DNA of 42,394 nt from Pseudomonadota bacterium (lineage in GTDB: Bacteria > Desulfobacterota > Desulfobacteria > Desulfobacterales > Desulfolunaceae): contig JAHIRD010000103.1 in assembly GCA_018818835.1 (NCBI GenBank), positions 1 through 42,394 on the forward strand. The letters are read 5' to 3'. Below the pieces are notes generated by a model that made no database searches, was not told the origin of the DNA, and saw only the letters and a list, made by a program, of their open reading frames with translations. This document shows, one piece after another, positions 16,613-24,115 of this stretch (positions are counted from its first letter, which is position 1; each line of letters starts with the position of its first letter). Both the position numbers and the translations under genes were made by a program.

Positions 16613-16988
16613 AATATAGTCTTTTAATAAGTTGAAGAACCCCTAAAATGTTTTGGCCATGGTTATCCATGTTCTTTTTTTATGGCACATCACTATCCAA
16701 CAATTCAACCAACAGTACATCCAATCCTTACATGAAAACAATATAAATCAATTTTCACTGAGGTCTTATGGGGCCTATGGGTCCAGATTTTTAACGTGTT
16801 CCGTCGGAAAAGTGGCTCAAAAGGGGGGCAACAGAGGGTCAAAAGATGTCTTGCCAAAATAACACACTGTAATAAGGGGTACAAATGATTTTGCTCATGA
16901 GAGTTGGACGTTAAATCTTCATACGTCCCATGGGTCTTATAGGTCCCATAAGACTTATAGGACCCATGAGGTATTGTTTCAGGCCACG
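16613..16988. other. Intergenic stretch with a 38-base hairpin (16930-16967)
   Basis: No gene is supported here. ATGGGTCTTATAGGTC (16930-16945) pairs with GACTTATAGGACCCAT (16952-16967) with two wobble pairs and a CCATAA loop. It starts 22 bases past the stop of the lipoprotein cytochrome on the minus strand and may end that operon's mRNA. A related hairpin lies at 16180. The remaining bases are AT-rich and featureless. Confidence 0.55.
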
Positions 16989-18212
16989 TTACTCGTTCCC
17001 AGGCTCAACCTCGGTCTGATCCTCGGGACTTACCCATTGAACGGGATTTCCCGAGTGGCAACCCACAGAGCTGCACGTGCGATCTGCATTGGTATAGACC
17101 GCATTAATACCCGATGCCGATGAGATAAAGACTTCCGAACCTTGGTTCCCATCAATATGCCCCGGATCATCAAACGATAGGGGTTTGATATGGCAATAGG
17201 TGCAATCCAGTGATTTATGGCAGAGGCCGCAGGGAGTAATGGACAAGCCTTGATTTTCTATATGCCGGGAATGGAGGTCTGTTGTGCTTGTTGGCATGTC
17301 GGGATCATCGTAAAGGCCCAGAGGTGGTGCCCCTGTGTCATTATCTTGTCCCCCATGGCAGAAGGTGCAATCTGTCCTCCAGGTTGAACCCCCATGGCAG
17401 GAATCACAGGACACTCCAACAGAACCTCCCGTATAGTCGTCTCCATGGCAGCCCTTACAGTTGTCCTTATTTTTATTAAAGGCAAAACCGTGTTGGGACG
17501 GGGCCGCATAATCCTCGGGATGGAACCGACTGGATGGACTTTCCGTGTCATCAACCTGGATTATCCCATCAATATGGAGGCCACCTGCCACATCAATTCT
17601 GCCGTCTTGGTCGACGGTACCCGAATGACAGGCCTGGCACTGGTTCGCAGCAGGGTGGGCTTCAGTGGGTGGATTCCCATGACAGGTTCCGCAGGCAGCC
17701 TGGGTATCATTGACTATGGTCCATGTGGGTATTTTATTTGTTCCGCCACTGAGTGTTGCTCCGTGGCAGTATACATTGGAGCAGGTCCCAAGGGTTCTGT
17801 CCCAAAGCGGTGCCGTGTTTCCTGTTCCAGCTAAGGTCCCCCATGTGATTTCAGCCGGGCTTTCGTCCATATGGCCGTCCTGGTCAGCACGGGTGGGAAC
17901 GAGATGGCATTGTTCACAGGCCAACGCCTTTTTCAGGATTCCATCATGGAGGTGGGACTGATGGGCACCCACCGAAACTGAGGATGTGTCATATTCACTG
18001 TTTACAGACATGGGCGGGGCAGCGTTCTCACTGTTTCCGTGGCACTCGGTGCATGACAATCCCGATGAGAGTGTCACATCACTATCTGCAAGTCCATCAG
18101 GAATTTCAGAGTTTCCGCAACCATTGATGAGCATGAGACATCCCACTGTAATCAAAAAACATATCAGGGTAAAACGGGTCTTTTTATCAGGAAAATGAAT
18201 GGGGGCTTTCAT
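16989..18212 (-). CDS. Outer-membrane-type lipoprotein c-type cytochrome, 11 haem motifs
   Basis: A 407-residue secreted cytochrome with a lipoprotein signal (FLITVGCLMLINGC; lipidated Cys near residue 32). Eleven haem-binding motifs are seen: CTECH, CEQCH, CSNVYCH, CGTCH, CQACH, CKGCH, CDSCH, CTFCH, CGLCH, CTYCH and CSSVGCH; nine are CxxCH and two are CX4CH. The CSNVYCH...CGTCHGNPP segment matches the repeated CxxxxCH-CxxCH domain first seen in Geobacter surface cytochromes. It ends an apparent three-gene set after a beta-barrel and a periplasmic cytochrome, the position of OmcB in Geobacter porin-cytochrome conduits. I infer an outer-surface electron-transfer role, possibly to minerals or partner cells; the location is not proven. 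Confidence 0.88.
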   Translation of the reverse strand: MKAPIHFPDKKTRFTLICFLITVGCLMLINGCGNSEIPDGLADSDVTLSSGLSCTECHGNSENAAPPMSVNSEYDTSSVSVGAHQSHLHDGILKKALACEQCHLVPTRADQDGHMDESPAEITWGTLAGTGNTAPLWDRTLGTCSNVYCHGATLSGGTNKIPTWTIVNDTQAACGTCHGNPPTEAHPAANQCQACHSGTVDQDGRIDVAGGLHIDGIIQVDDTESPSSRFHPEDYAAPSQHGFAFNKNKDNCKGCHGDDYTGGSVGVSCDSCHGGSTWRTDCTFCHGGQDNDTGAPPLGLYDDPDMPTSTTDLHSRHIENQGLSITPCGLCHKSLDCTYCHIKPLSFDDPGHIDGNQGSEVFISSASGINAVYTNADRTCSSVGCHSGNPVQWVSPEDQTEVEPGNE

Positions 18213-18263
18213 ATTAAAATCCTTTCAAACATGTATTTGATGCCGTCTTAATGGCGTTGAGTT

Positions 18264-19082
18264 CTATCGTGAGTTATGGCAATCCGTACACCATGCGGGC
18301 CTGTGGCAAAGGGCACAATTGCCCATGGTACCGGTAAAACCCCCTGGTATTGAAAGACCATGGGAGTCACGCCAGAGACCCTTGTGATTTAATGGTTTTG
18401 TCTGTTTGTGGCACTGGATACAGGAACTTTCCGCATGGCAGGTTTTGCATGAAGTCCTATCCAGAGATGCTTTGAGACCATGCCCGCGCATCCGGAAAAA
18501 CCCGGTATGGGACTTGGGCTTCATGGTTTTATGGCAGGATGTGCAAACAGGTTGTTCATGACACATCCTGCAATCCCTGCCATGGGGTGCATCATCGCTC
18601 ATATCATTTGAAAGCCTGGAATGATTTATCCCAAAGGTTTTGCCATGATAGCCGGGCATCACTTGGGTTTTGTGACACACGGTACAATCGGGTTTTACGC
18701 TTTTTTGGGCATGGCATGTGAGACAGTCTTTTGAAGGCTCTGCTGTGATAGCCTTGTTTTTATCTATGCTGTGGCATGGTGTGCATTTGATTTCGGCATG
18801 CTTCCCATGGGGGAATTCAAGATTTTCATCAGGAATTCTTTGCTTGAACGCACTGTTTTCAAAATCACGATTGTCATGCTCATGGCATTCCATACATGCT
18901 TTTTTATCGGGGAAACCAGGGGCCTTTTGTTCTAAAAGACCATGACATGTTGTGCATGTAACCGTATCAAGACCCAGGTGGATATCATGGGAAAAGGGTT
19001 GCCGTATCGTTTCATTGCCCAAGGCTGAATGTGTTGAGCCGATCATAAACAGAACAATTAGTAATAAACCACGGTATGTCAT
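18264..19082 (-). CDS. Periplasmic multihaem cytochrome c, 11 haem motifs
   Basis: A 272-residue secreted cytochrome. The ATG at 19082 starts a signal peptide (TYRGLLLIVLFMIGSTHSALG); an in-frame extension to 19226 merely reads through a repeat element and is rejected. Eleven CxxCH motifs occur: CTTCH, CMECH, CTPCH, CLTCH, CTVCH, CRMCH, CTSCH, CKTCH, CIQCH, CALCH and CTDCH. The density, one haem per about 23 residues, is like a molecular wire. FSHDIHLG and FPHGKHAEIK supply distal His ligands as in cytochrome c7/c3 relatives. It lies 51 bases upstream of the lipoprotein cytochrome and downstream of the beta-barrel, so it fits the periplasmic (OmaB/MtrA-like) part of a porin-cytochrome conduit. 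Confidence 0.88.
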   Translation of the reverse strand: MTYRGLLLIVLFMIGSTHSALGNETIRQPFSHDIHLGLDTVTCTTCHGLLEQKAPGFPDKKACMECHEHDNRDFENSAFKQRIPDENLEFPHGKHAEIKCTPCHSIDKNKAITAEPSKDCLTCHAQKSVKPDCTVCHKTQVMPGYHGKTFGINHSRLSNDMSDDAPHGRDCRMCHEQPVCTSCHKTMKPKSHTGFFRMRGHGLKASLDRTSCKTCHAESSCIQCHKQTKPLNHKGLWRDSHGLSIPGGFTGTMGNCALCHRPAWCTDCHNSR

Positions 19083-19098
19083 ATCTTGCCCTAAAATT

Positions 19099-19249
19099 GA
19101 TGAACTCATAAAAAACCTACAGATGGCTATGGAAAAAGGTCCATAGGCAAGGCATAGTGTTTGGCCGGGCGTGAAGGCATACTTATTCGTATGTCGAACG
19201 TCCGGCAAAACACTATAACGCCGCATATGGGACTTTTTACGACGCCATC
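19099..19249 (+). mobile_element. MITE-like repeat, complete copy A
   Basis: A 151-base element from GATGAACTCATAAAAAACC to GGACTTTTTACGACGCCATC, flanked by AAAATT on both sides (19093-19098 and 19250-19255), a perfect 6-base target duplication. Its ends are inverted repeats (GATG..cTCgTAAAA) and its middle holds an inner inverted pair, TAGTGTTTGGCCGG and CCGGCAAAACACTA. It has no coding capacity. It is the reverse complement of copy B at 23345-23496. It was inserted between the beta-barrel gene and the periplasmic cytochrome gene. Confidence 0.85.
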
Positions 19250-20642
19250 AAAATTGCCATTCAGTGCTTAACCTTACACTGTGTTCGTGAATGTCATAAA
19301 TATCCAACTGATATTCGGCGTTTAGCCGGATGGAATCAGTCGGCAGGTATTTTATCTTTGTAAACAGGGTGTATACATCGGTTTTCTCATTGAGATCCGA
19401 ATAATAGTCGTATTTATATAAGGAATAATAGGATCCTAATCCCAACGTTGATTTTTCATTCCACTGATAATCTAGCTCCCCGCCACCCGATACGATACGG
19501 TCATCCCCATTGGCACTGTCCGGGGTGTCCGTCTTGCTCTGCCAGATGTCGCCTTGGACAGTCAGGCTCAGATCGGTGAATAAAAATTCGGATTTTTCCA
19601 TGGAAAGATAGCCATGGACAAAGGAATGATTGAATGCAGAATCCGTGTTCGCATCTATCAGGTCCCGCCAGTCACCACCACCTGCAATGACAATATTTGG
19701 ACCATCAAATCCTTTGATGATTTGAAAGGATACTTGCTGATAGGGTTTTACCGGACCCAGCAGAGTGATAAACGGAGACAGGGCAGATGCCCGCTGTGAA
19801 ATGTCAATGAATTGATAATAATACGATGCTGTGATGTCGAGATTTTCAAATGCCCCAGGCACAAAGGATGCCCTTAGTCTGGCTGATTCCATGTCATTGT
19901 CAAAGGTTTTAAGGGTGGCGCCAATCGTTCCAGTATCCCAGAAACCCTTGAGTGAAAACGAGGCCTGATGAAAATTTTCGTCCGGCGTGATCAGGGTATC
20001 TGAATTGTCCGTTTTTTCATGAATATAAAGATATTCCATGCAAAGTTCGGCTTTATCTCCCAACAGATAGGTCAGGCCCGTACCGGCCTGGGTGGAATCT
20101 GTCCAGGTTTCAAACTGATAAAGATCAACAGACTGGCCCAGATAGGCGTATAGCAATCCCTTGTGATCTGAAAAATGATACTCAGTGCTGAGGCCATCCA
20201 TATGGGTTGAAAACTGATACGTCACATACTGCCGCCCCATTTTTATATCAAGGGAGGGCAGGGTGTTGTTTAAACAGGCATAGGCTTCATAGAGAAAGGC
20301 GTCCGTGTCATCGTAGCTGTCCATGATGGAACCTTCATTTTCATTGGCATGCCGGTTGAGATTTGCATAGATATCTCCCGATACAAAAAAATATATGGTT
20401 TCCAGGGACTCCGGTTTCACGGTCAGATTTGTGGACTGAAACAGCCGTGAGTATGTTTCGGATGTTTCCAAGTTCTGCCTCATCAGATATTTCAGCATGA
20501 TAGAACCGGAAAAAGGGTCAGGTTTGGTGCTGTGATACCAGCCGGAGTTGTTCGCAGCATATAAGAGGCTGGGAAATAAAAAAAAGGAGGACAAACAGAT
20601 GCAACATGCAATAAAAATAAAACGACCATCACGACGATTCAT
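19248..20642 (-). CDS. Outer-membrane beta-barrel protein (possible conduit porin)
   Basis: A 464-residue protein with a signal peptide (FIFIACCICLSSFFLFPSLLYA) and then alternating polar/aromatic strands throughout, ending in EWQF with the C-terminal Phe typical of beta-barrels that fold through the Bam machinery. KMGRQYVTYQF near 155-165 resembles the porin strand motif h-hGRQ. The stop codon is made from the target duplication plus the first bases of a repeat element, so insertion set the exact end. Downstream are two 11-haem cytochromes, upstream an MMPL-type exporter. It may be the porin sheath of a porin-cytochrome electron conduit (OmbB role) or the outer-membrane partner of the exporter. 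The first is favoured by gene order, but no sequence signature decides. Confidence 0.75.
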   Translation of the reverse strand: MNRRDGRFIFIACCICLSSFFLFPSLLYAANNSGWYHSTKPDPFSGSIMLKYLMRQNLETSETYSRLFQSTNLTVKPESLETIYFFVSGDIYANLNRHANENEGSIMDSYDDTDAFLYEAYACLNNTLPSLDIKMGRQYVTYQFSTHMDGLSTEYHFSDHKGLLYAYLGQSVDLYQFETWTDSTQAGTGLTYLLGDKAELCMEYLYIHEKTDNSDTLITPDENFHQASFSLKGFWDTGTIGATLKTFDNDMESARLRASFVPGAFENLDITASYYYQFIDISQRASALSPFITLLGPVKPYQQVSFQIIKGFDGPNIVIAGGGDWRDLIDANTDSAFNHSFVHGYLSMEKSEFLFTDLSLTVQGDIWQSKTDTPDSANGDDRIVSGGGELDYQWNEKSTLGLGSYYSLYKYDYYSDLNEKTDVYTLFTKIKYLPTDSIRLNAEYQLDIYDIHEHSVRLSTEWQF

Positions 20643-20877
20643 TGTGTTCCCATGTATTCTTGTCTTAGCACCACGTGGAGAGGCTTGATTTTTTTATATT
20701 GAGCCACTTTAAAAAAGAATGAATTTGTGGTGCCTGACCTTCCGGTCCCGTTTCATCCCTCATTGTCAGTGTGACGTTGTAAGAGACGTTTTGTCATTCA
20801 AAATAAACATTAATTATAAGTGTAAACATGATTAATTTACATGTATTTAATTTTTTACTGTTTGGCAAGATTAATGT

Positions 20878-23325
20878 TCATGCCAAGCCTTCAATTTGTT
20901 CTTTTGCGAATGTTTTATTTGGGGCTGATCTCCATAGAATGACCAGTACTGCCGGGGTCACAAGAAAGTCCGCAAGCAAGGCCAGAATAACGATCAGGCC
21001 GGTGATGGACCCAAAAATTGTCAGATTGTTCAATGTCGCAAGGGTATAGACAAAAAAGTTACTGCCCAGAACCAGGGATGTGATCAGCATGGCCCGGCCA
21101 GTTCCCAGCATGGTGTCTTGGACAGCTTTGTGAACATCTCCGGTTGCCAGGATGTTTTTCCGGAAATGATAAAAAAAGTGCATGGTATCATCCACAACCA
21201 GTCCTATGGCAATACTGCCGATCATCAATGCGCTCAGGTCCATGGGGATATGGGCAAATCCCATGATGCCCAGGGCCATGAGGATGGGAAGCAGGTTGGG
21301 TATCATACTTATGAGCCCGGTTTTGATATCTCCCACAAGAAGGATCATCAATAATGAAATGATCAATAATGCAATGATATAACTTTCTGTCATGCTTGAC
21401 AGGGCAATGGGAAGTGTTCTGGCCATCAGAGATGTCAACCCTGTGATGGTTATGGTGCATTGATTATCGAATGTTTCATGCAGGCGGTTTTTGATGGTAT
21501 CAATGAATCTGTCCGTAATCACAAGATCAACCCAGGGAATTTTGATTGAAATGCGCAAGGTTGAATATTGGGAATCAACAAAACGTGAAAGATCGTCAGA
21601 TCCGCTGTTTTCAAACAAGAGCAGTTCCTGGATGATCAGGTTTCGATCCTGGGGGATGCGATAGTACATGGGATCGTTATCATGAAGAGCCTGGTTGGTT
21701 TCCTTGAGGATGTCAATCATTGAAAAAATCTTACCCGCATACATGGTATCAAAGGTTATTCCGGATATATCATTTAAGGCTTTTTCAAGTTGATTCAGGA
21801 ATATAGGATCGCAAACACCATCTTTTGTCTTTGTGTCCAGGACAAGGTCCAGGGCAAGATTCCCTTTAAGATGTTTATCAACGGAAATTAAATCCGGCTT
21901 AATGGCCATGGAATCGGGAAAGTACTCAAGGGTGTCATGGGACAGATTGATTTGAAAGATATAGACAATGGAAATGATACAAAGGATAAGGCTTACCATG
22001 ACAATTTTAACGGGATGGCCCGTGGATAGACGGGTGAAAAACATGAGAATGTGATGAATAAGGCCGGGTTTTTCATCATGAACGGATTCTTTGTGTTTTA
22101 TCGGGGTGATGGCTAAAAGTGCAGGAAGCATGACAATCGTATAGATCAGGGCCAGAAGAACCCCTGCCGAAGCATATATTCCAAGATCACCAATGGCTGA
22201 AAGCTCAGCAAAAGAAAAAGACAAAAGACCTGCGGCTGTGGTCAGGCTCGTCATAACAATGGCCAGGCCCGAATGGCCCAGGGCATAAGAAATGGCTTCT
22301 TCCTTGTCATGGTTCAGCTTGAATCGCTGAAAAAAAATGGTCAGAACATGGATGGCGTCGGCCACACCCACGGCGATCAAAAAACTCGGTAAAATCATGG
22401 TCATGATGGAAATGGACACATGGCCCAGTGACATCAGGCCAAGGGTTGAAATCAAGGCCGACTGAACAACGATAAATGGGAATATAACACCGGATAGTCT
22501 TCTGAATAGAAGTGCAAGAAACAGGATCATGGCTAAAGACGACAGTACAATCAAAAAACCGATATCCTTCTGGGTAGATCGATTATAGGCTTCGACAATC
22601 ATGGGACTTCCGGTTACCGCAATTGAAAAGTCCTTTTTATCGTGGGTTTTGATGATCTGCTCCAGGGCCATGACAACACGGGTGTTTTCCTTTTCTGAAA
22701 AATATATTTTTTTATGGTTTTTTTTATTCTCATGGAGTTGATCCGGCTGAAAGTCAGAAAGGACATCATCACCCTGTCCGTGATCATTGAGAGTGGCTTG
22801 GGTTTCAAGAATGATGGCAGTATATTGGCCGTCTTCCGAGATGAGATGATTCGGGAAAAATGAATGTGTCATCACATACTGTTTGATCTCGGGCATATCC
22901 ACAGCCTGATCCGGCCAGTTTTTAAACAGGTCATCAACAAAAAGCGCATCATGTGTGCCGGTTATTCGCCGGGCATTGATAAGGCTGTTGACTTCAAGCA
23001 AAAATGGAACGTTTTTCTCGATGTCTTTGTGAAAGGCATTCAGCCGGGTCAGGAAATCCTCATTGAAAATATCCGGGGACTTTATCATGAGGACAATCAG
23101 TTCCGAGCCTTTGAACTGGTCCCTGAAGGCATTCAGTGCCACCCGATCCGGATGGTTTTCACGCAGCATGCCTTCAAAGGATGTATCAATGGTGAGAAAG
23201 GGGATCTGGCTGGCCAGAGCACCGATGAACATCACCATGATGATCAGGACTTTTATCCGATTCCGGAAAATTCCATGCCCCAGACGATTAAACAGGGTCT
23301 CAATGTTGGATTTAATATCTGACAT
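20878..23325 (-). CDS. MMPL/SSD-type RND superfamily exporter
   Basis: An 815-residue inner-membrane transporter. The ATG at 23325 follows GGAGACTT; the upstream extension to 23424 reads into a repeat and is rejected. Two similar halves are visible, each a large periplasmic loop followed by five or six membrane segments. TM4 of half one contains FLIAVGVADAIHVLTIFFQR and its counterpart in half two SIAIGLVVDDTMHFFYHFR, with the Asp residues used for proton coupling. It belongs to the group of hopanoid, lipid and MmpL-like exporters rather than drug pumps with a fusion protein. It follows the pyrrole/fatty-acid biosynthetic cluster on the same strand, separated by 335 bases of repeat DNA and a MITE, so export of that product is plausible but unproven. 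Confidence 0.88.
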   Translation of the reverse strand: MSDIKSNIETLFNRLGHGIFRNRIKVLIIMVMFIGALASQIPFLTIDTSFEGMLRENHPDRVALNAFRDQFKGSELIVLMIKSPDIFNEDFLTRLNAFHKDIEKNVPFLLEVNSLINARRITGTHDALFVDDLFKNWPDQAVDMPEIKQYVMTHSFFPNHLISEDGQYTAIILETQATLNDHGQGDDVLSDFQPDQLHENKKNHKKIYFSEKENTRVVMALEQIIKTHDKKDFSIAVTGSPMIVEAYNRSTQKDIGFLIVLSSLAMILFLALLFRRLSGVIFPFIVVQSALISTLGLMSLGHVSISIMTMILPSFLIAVGVADAIHVLTIFFQRFKLNHDKEEAISYALGHSGLAIVMTSLTTAAGLLSFSFAELSAIGDLGIYASAGVLLALIYTIVMLPALLAITPIKHKESVHDEKPGLIHHILMFFTRLSTGHPVKIVMVSLILCIISIVYIFQINLSHDTLEYFPDSMAIKPDLISVDKHLKGNLALDLVLDTKTKDGVCDPIFLNQLEKALNDISGITFDTMYAGKIFSMIDILKETNQALHDNDPMYYRIPQDRNLIIQELLLFENSGSDDLSRFVDSQYSTLRISIKIPWVDLVITDRFIDTIKNRLHETFDNQCTITITGLTSLMARTLPIALSSMTESYIIALLIISLLMILLVGDIKTGLISMIPNLLPILMALGIMGFAHIPMDLSALMIGSIAIGLVVDDTMHFFYHFRKNILATGDVHKAVQDTMLGTGRAMLITSLVLGSNFFVYTLATLNNLTIFGSITGLIVILALLADFLVTPAVLVILWRSAPNKTFAKEQIEGLA

Positions 23326-23344
23326 AAGTCTCCATTTCAAAACT

Positions 23345-23496
23345 GATGGCGTCGTAAAAAGTCCCATATGCGGCGTTATAGTGTTTGGCCGGACGTTCGA
23401 CATACGCATCAAGTATGCCTTCACCCCCGGCCAAACACTATGCCTTGCCTATGGGCCTTTTTCCATAGCCATCCATCGACGTTTTACGAGTTCATC
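23345..23496 (-). mobile_element. MITE-like repeat, complete copy B
   Basis: A 152-base element from GATGGCGTCGTAAAAAGTCC to GACGTTTTACGAGTTCATC, the reverse complement of copy A with scattered differences. It is flanked by AAAACT (23339-23344) and AAAATT (23497-23502), an imperfect 6-base target duplication. The right edge lies 20 bases from the exporter start, so its outward end is part of that gene's leader. The inner inverted repeat (TAGTGTTTGGCCGG / CCGGCCAAACACTA) could form a strong hairpin. Confidence 0.85.
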
Positions 23497-23831
23497 AAAA
23501 TTGCACATGATTTTAAAAAATTTTTTCTCACAAAGGCACAAAGATCACAAAGAAGGGCAAAAGATTATCCCTGCCGGGGGCCAACCTTTTAAAAAGGTTG
23601 CCAAACATGCATTTTGGGATGATTCAAATGTCCGCTGTCGAGATGCAAGCAAGGGCACGACGCATCGTGCCCCGACCCTACGTGCGATGATCTCACTTGT
23701 GTGTTCTTTGTGCCTCCTTGAGATGCCTGCGTTTTGGTTATGGCAATGCCGCACTGTTCTCTTCAACGACCAACGGGTGCGGCTTAATAAATAACTCTTT
23801 CCTGGGCCTTCCCAAGAGTCTGCATCCTTCA
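23497..23831. other. Repeat-rich spacer between the exporter and the biosynthetic cluster
   Basis: No gene is supported. It holds a CACAAAG-type repetitive stretch (23527-23554), a perfect hairpin CAACCTTTT/AAAAGGTTG (23582-23600) preceded by CCTGCCGGGGGCC, and an 8-base stem GGGCACGA-CGCA-TCGTGCCC (23653-23672). A cognate of the first hairpin block (CCCTGCCGGGGACCAA) recurs at 41104-41119. The hairpins follow the last carrier-protein gene and could end the biosynthetic transcript. Confidence 0.6.
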
Positions 23832-24095
23832 TTAATTCATTCCCGGTGCAGGGCAGTGAACCAGGCTTTGAATAAACTTTGATATGGTTTTAATATCCCT
23901 GAAATTATCTTCCACCAGTTTTTCAGGTTTGATGACAATTTGATACTGTTTTTCGATAAAGGTCATCAGCTCCAAAATCACAAGAGATGAGACAATACCG
24001 GAATTATAGATCTCCATGTTGCCATCAATTTCTTTTTTTGGAATTTTTCCGGCTTTGGCAATAAAGTTTATCAAATCATTTTCAATATTCATCAT
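23832..24095 (-). CDS. Carrier protein resembling pyrrolyl carriers PltL/PigG
   Basis: An 87-residue acyl/peptidyl carrier protein; AAAGGAAG precedes the ATG. The phosphopantetheine site is Ser 37 (or the neighbouring Ser 36) in NSGIVSSLVILELM. The stretch GIVSSLVILELMTFIEK, then VEDNFRDIKTISKFI, aligns well with what I recall of PltL (GILNSMNIVKLMVYIRD and GKYFKDLNAISRTV), including the shared F-x-D-h-x-x-IS tail. PltL-type carriers hold L-proline while it is oxidised to pyrrole-2-carboxylate. The adenylation and dehydrogenase genes expected for this lie two and three genes upstream, separated by a HemN-like gene. It is the last gene of the cluster, 20 bases after HemN. The subfamily call rests on memory of PltL. 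Confidence 0.82.
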   Translation of the reverse strand: MMNIENDLINFIAKAGKIPKKEIDGNMEIYNSGIVSSLVILELMTFIEKQYQIVIKPEKLVEDNFRDIKTISKFIQSLVHCPAPGMN

Positions 24096-24115
24096 GCACT
24101 TCCTTTGTTTGTTAA

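Noticed and set aside
19083-19226. N-terminal extension of the periplasmic cytochrome frame
   Set aside because: The added residues come from the MITE; the same peptide is read from copy B at 23368. The signal peptide begins at the ATG at 19082.
20643-20877. Promoter and TGTAAA/TTTACA dyad (20821-20841) between exporter and barrel
   Set aside because: The dyad is short and AT-rich, and no -35/-10 pair with correct spacing could be placed on the minus strand.
23326-23424. N-terminal extension of the MMPL-type exporter
   Set aside because: It reads into MITE copy B; the ATG at 23325 has a proper GGAG ribosome site and a normal family start.
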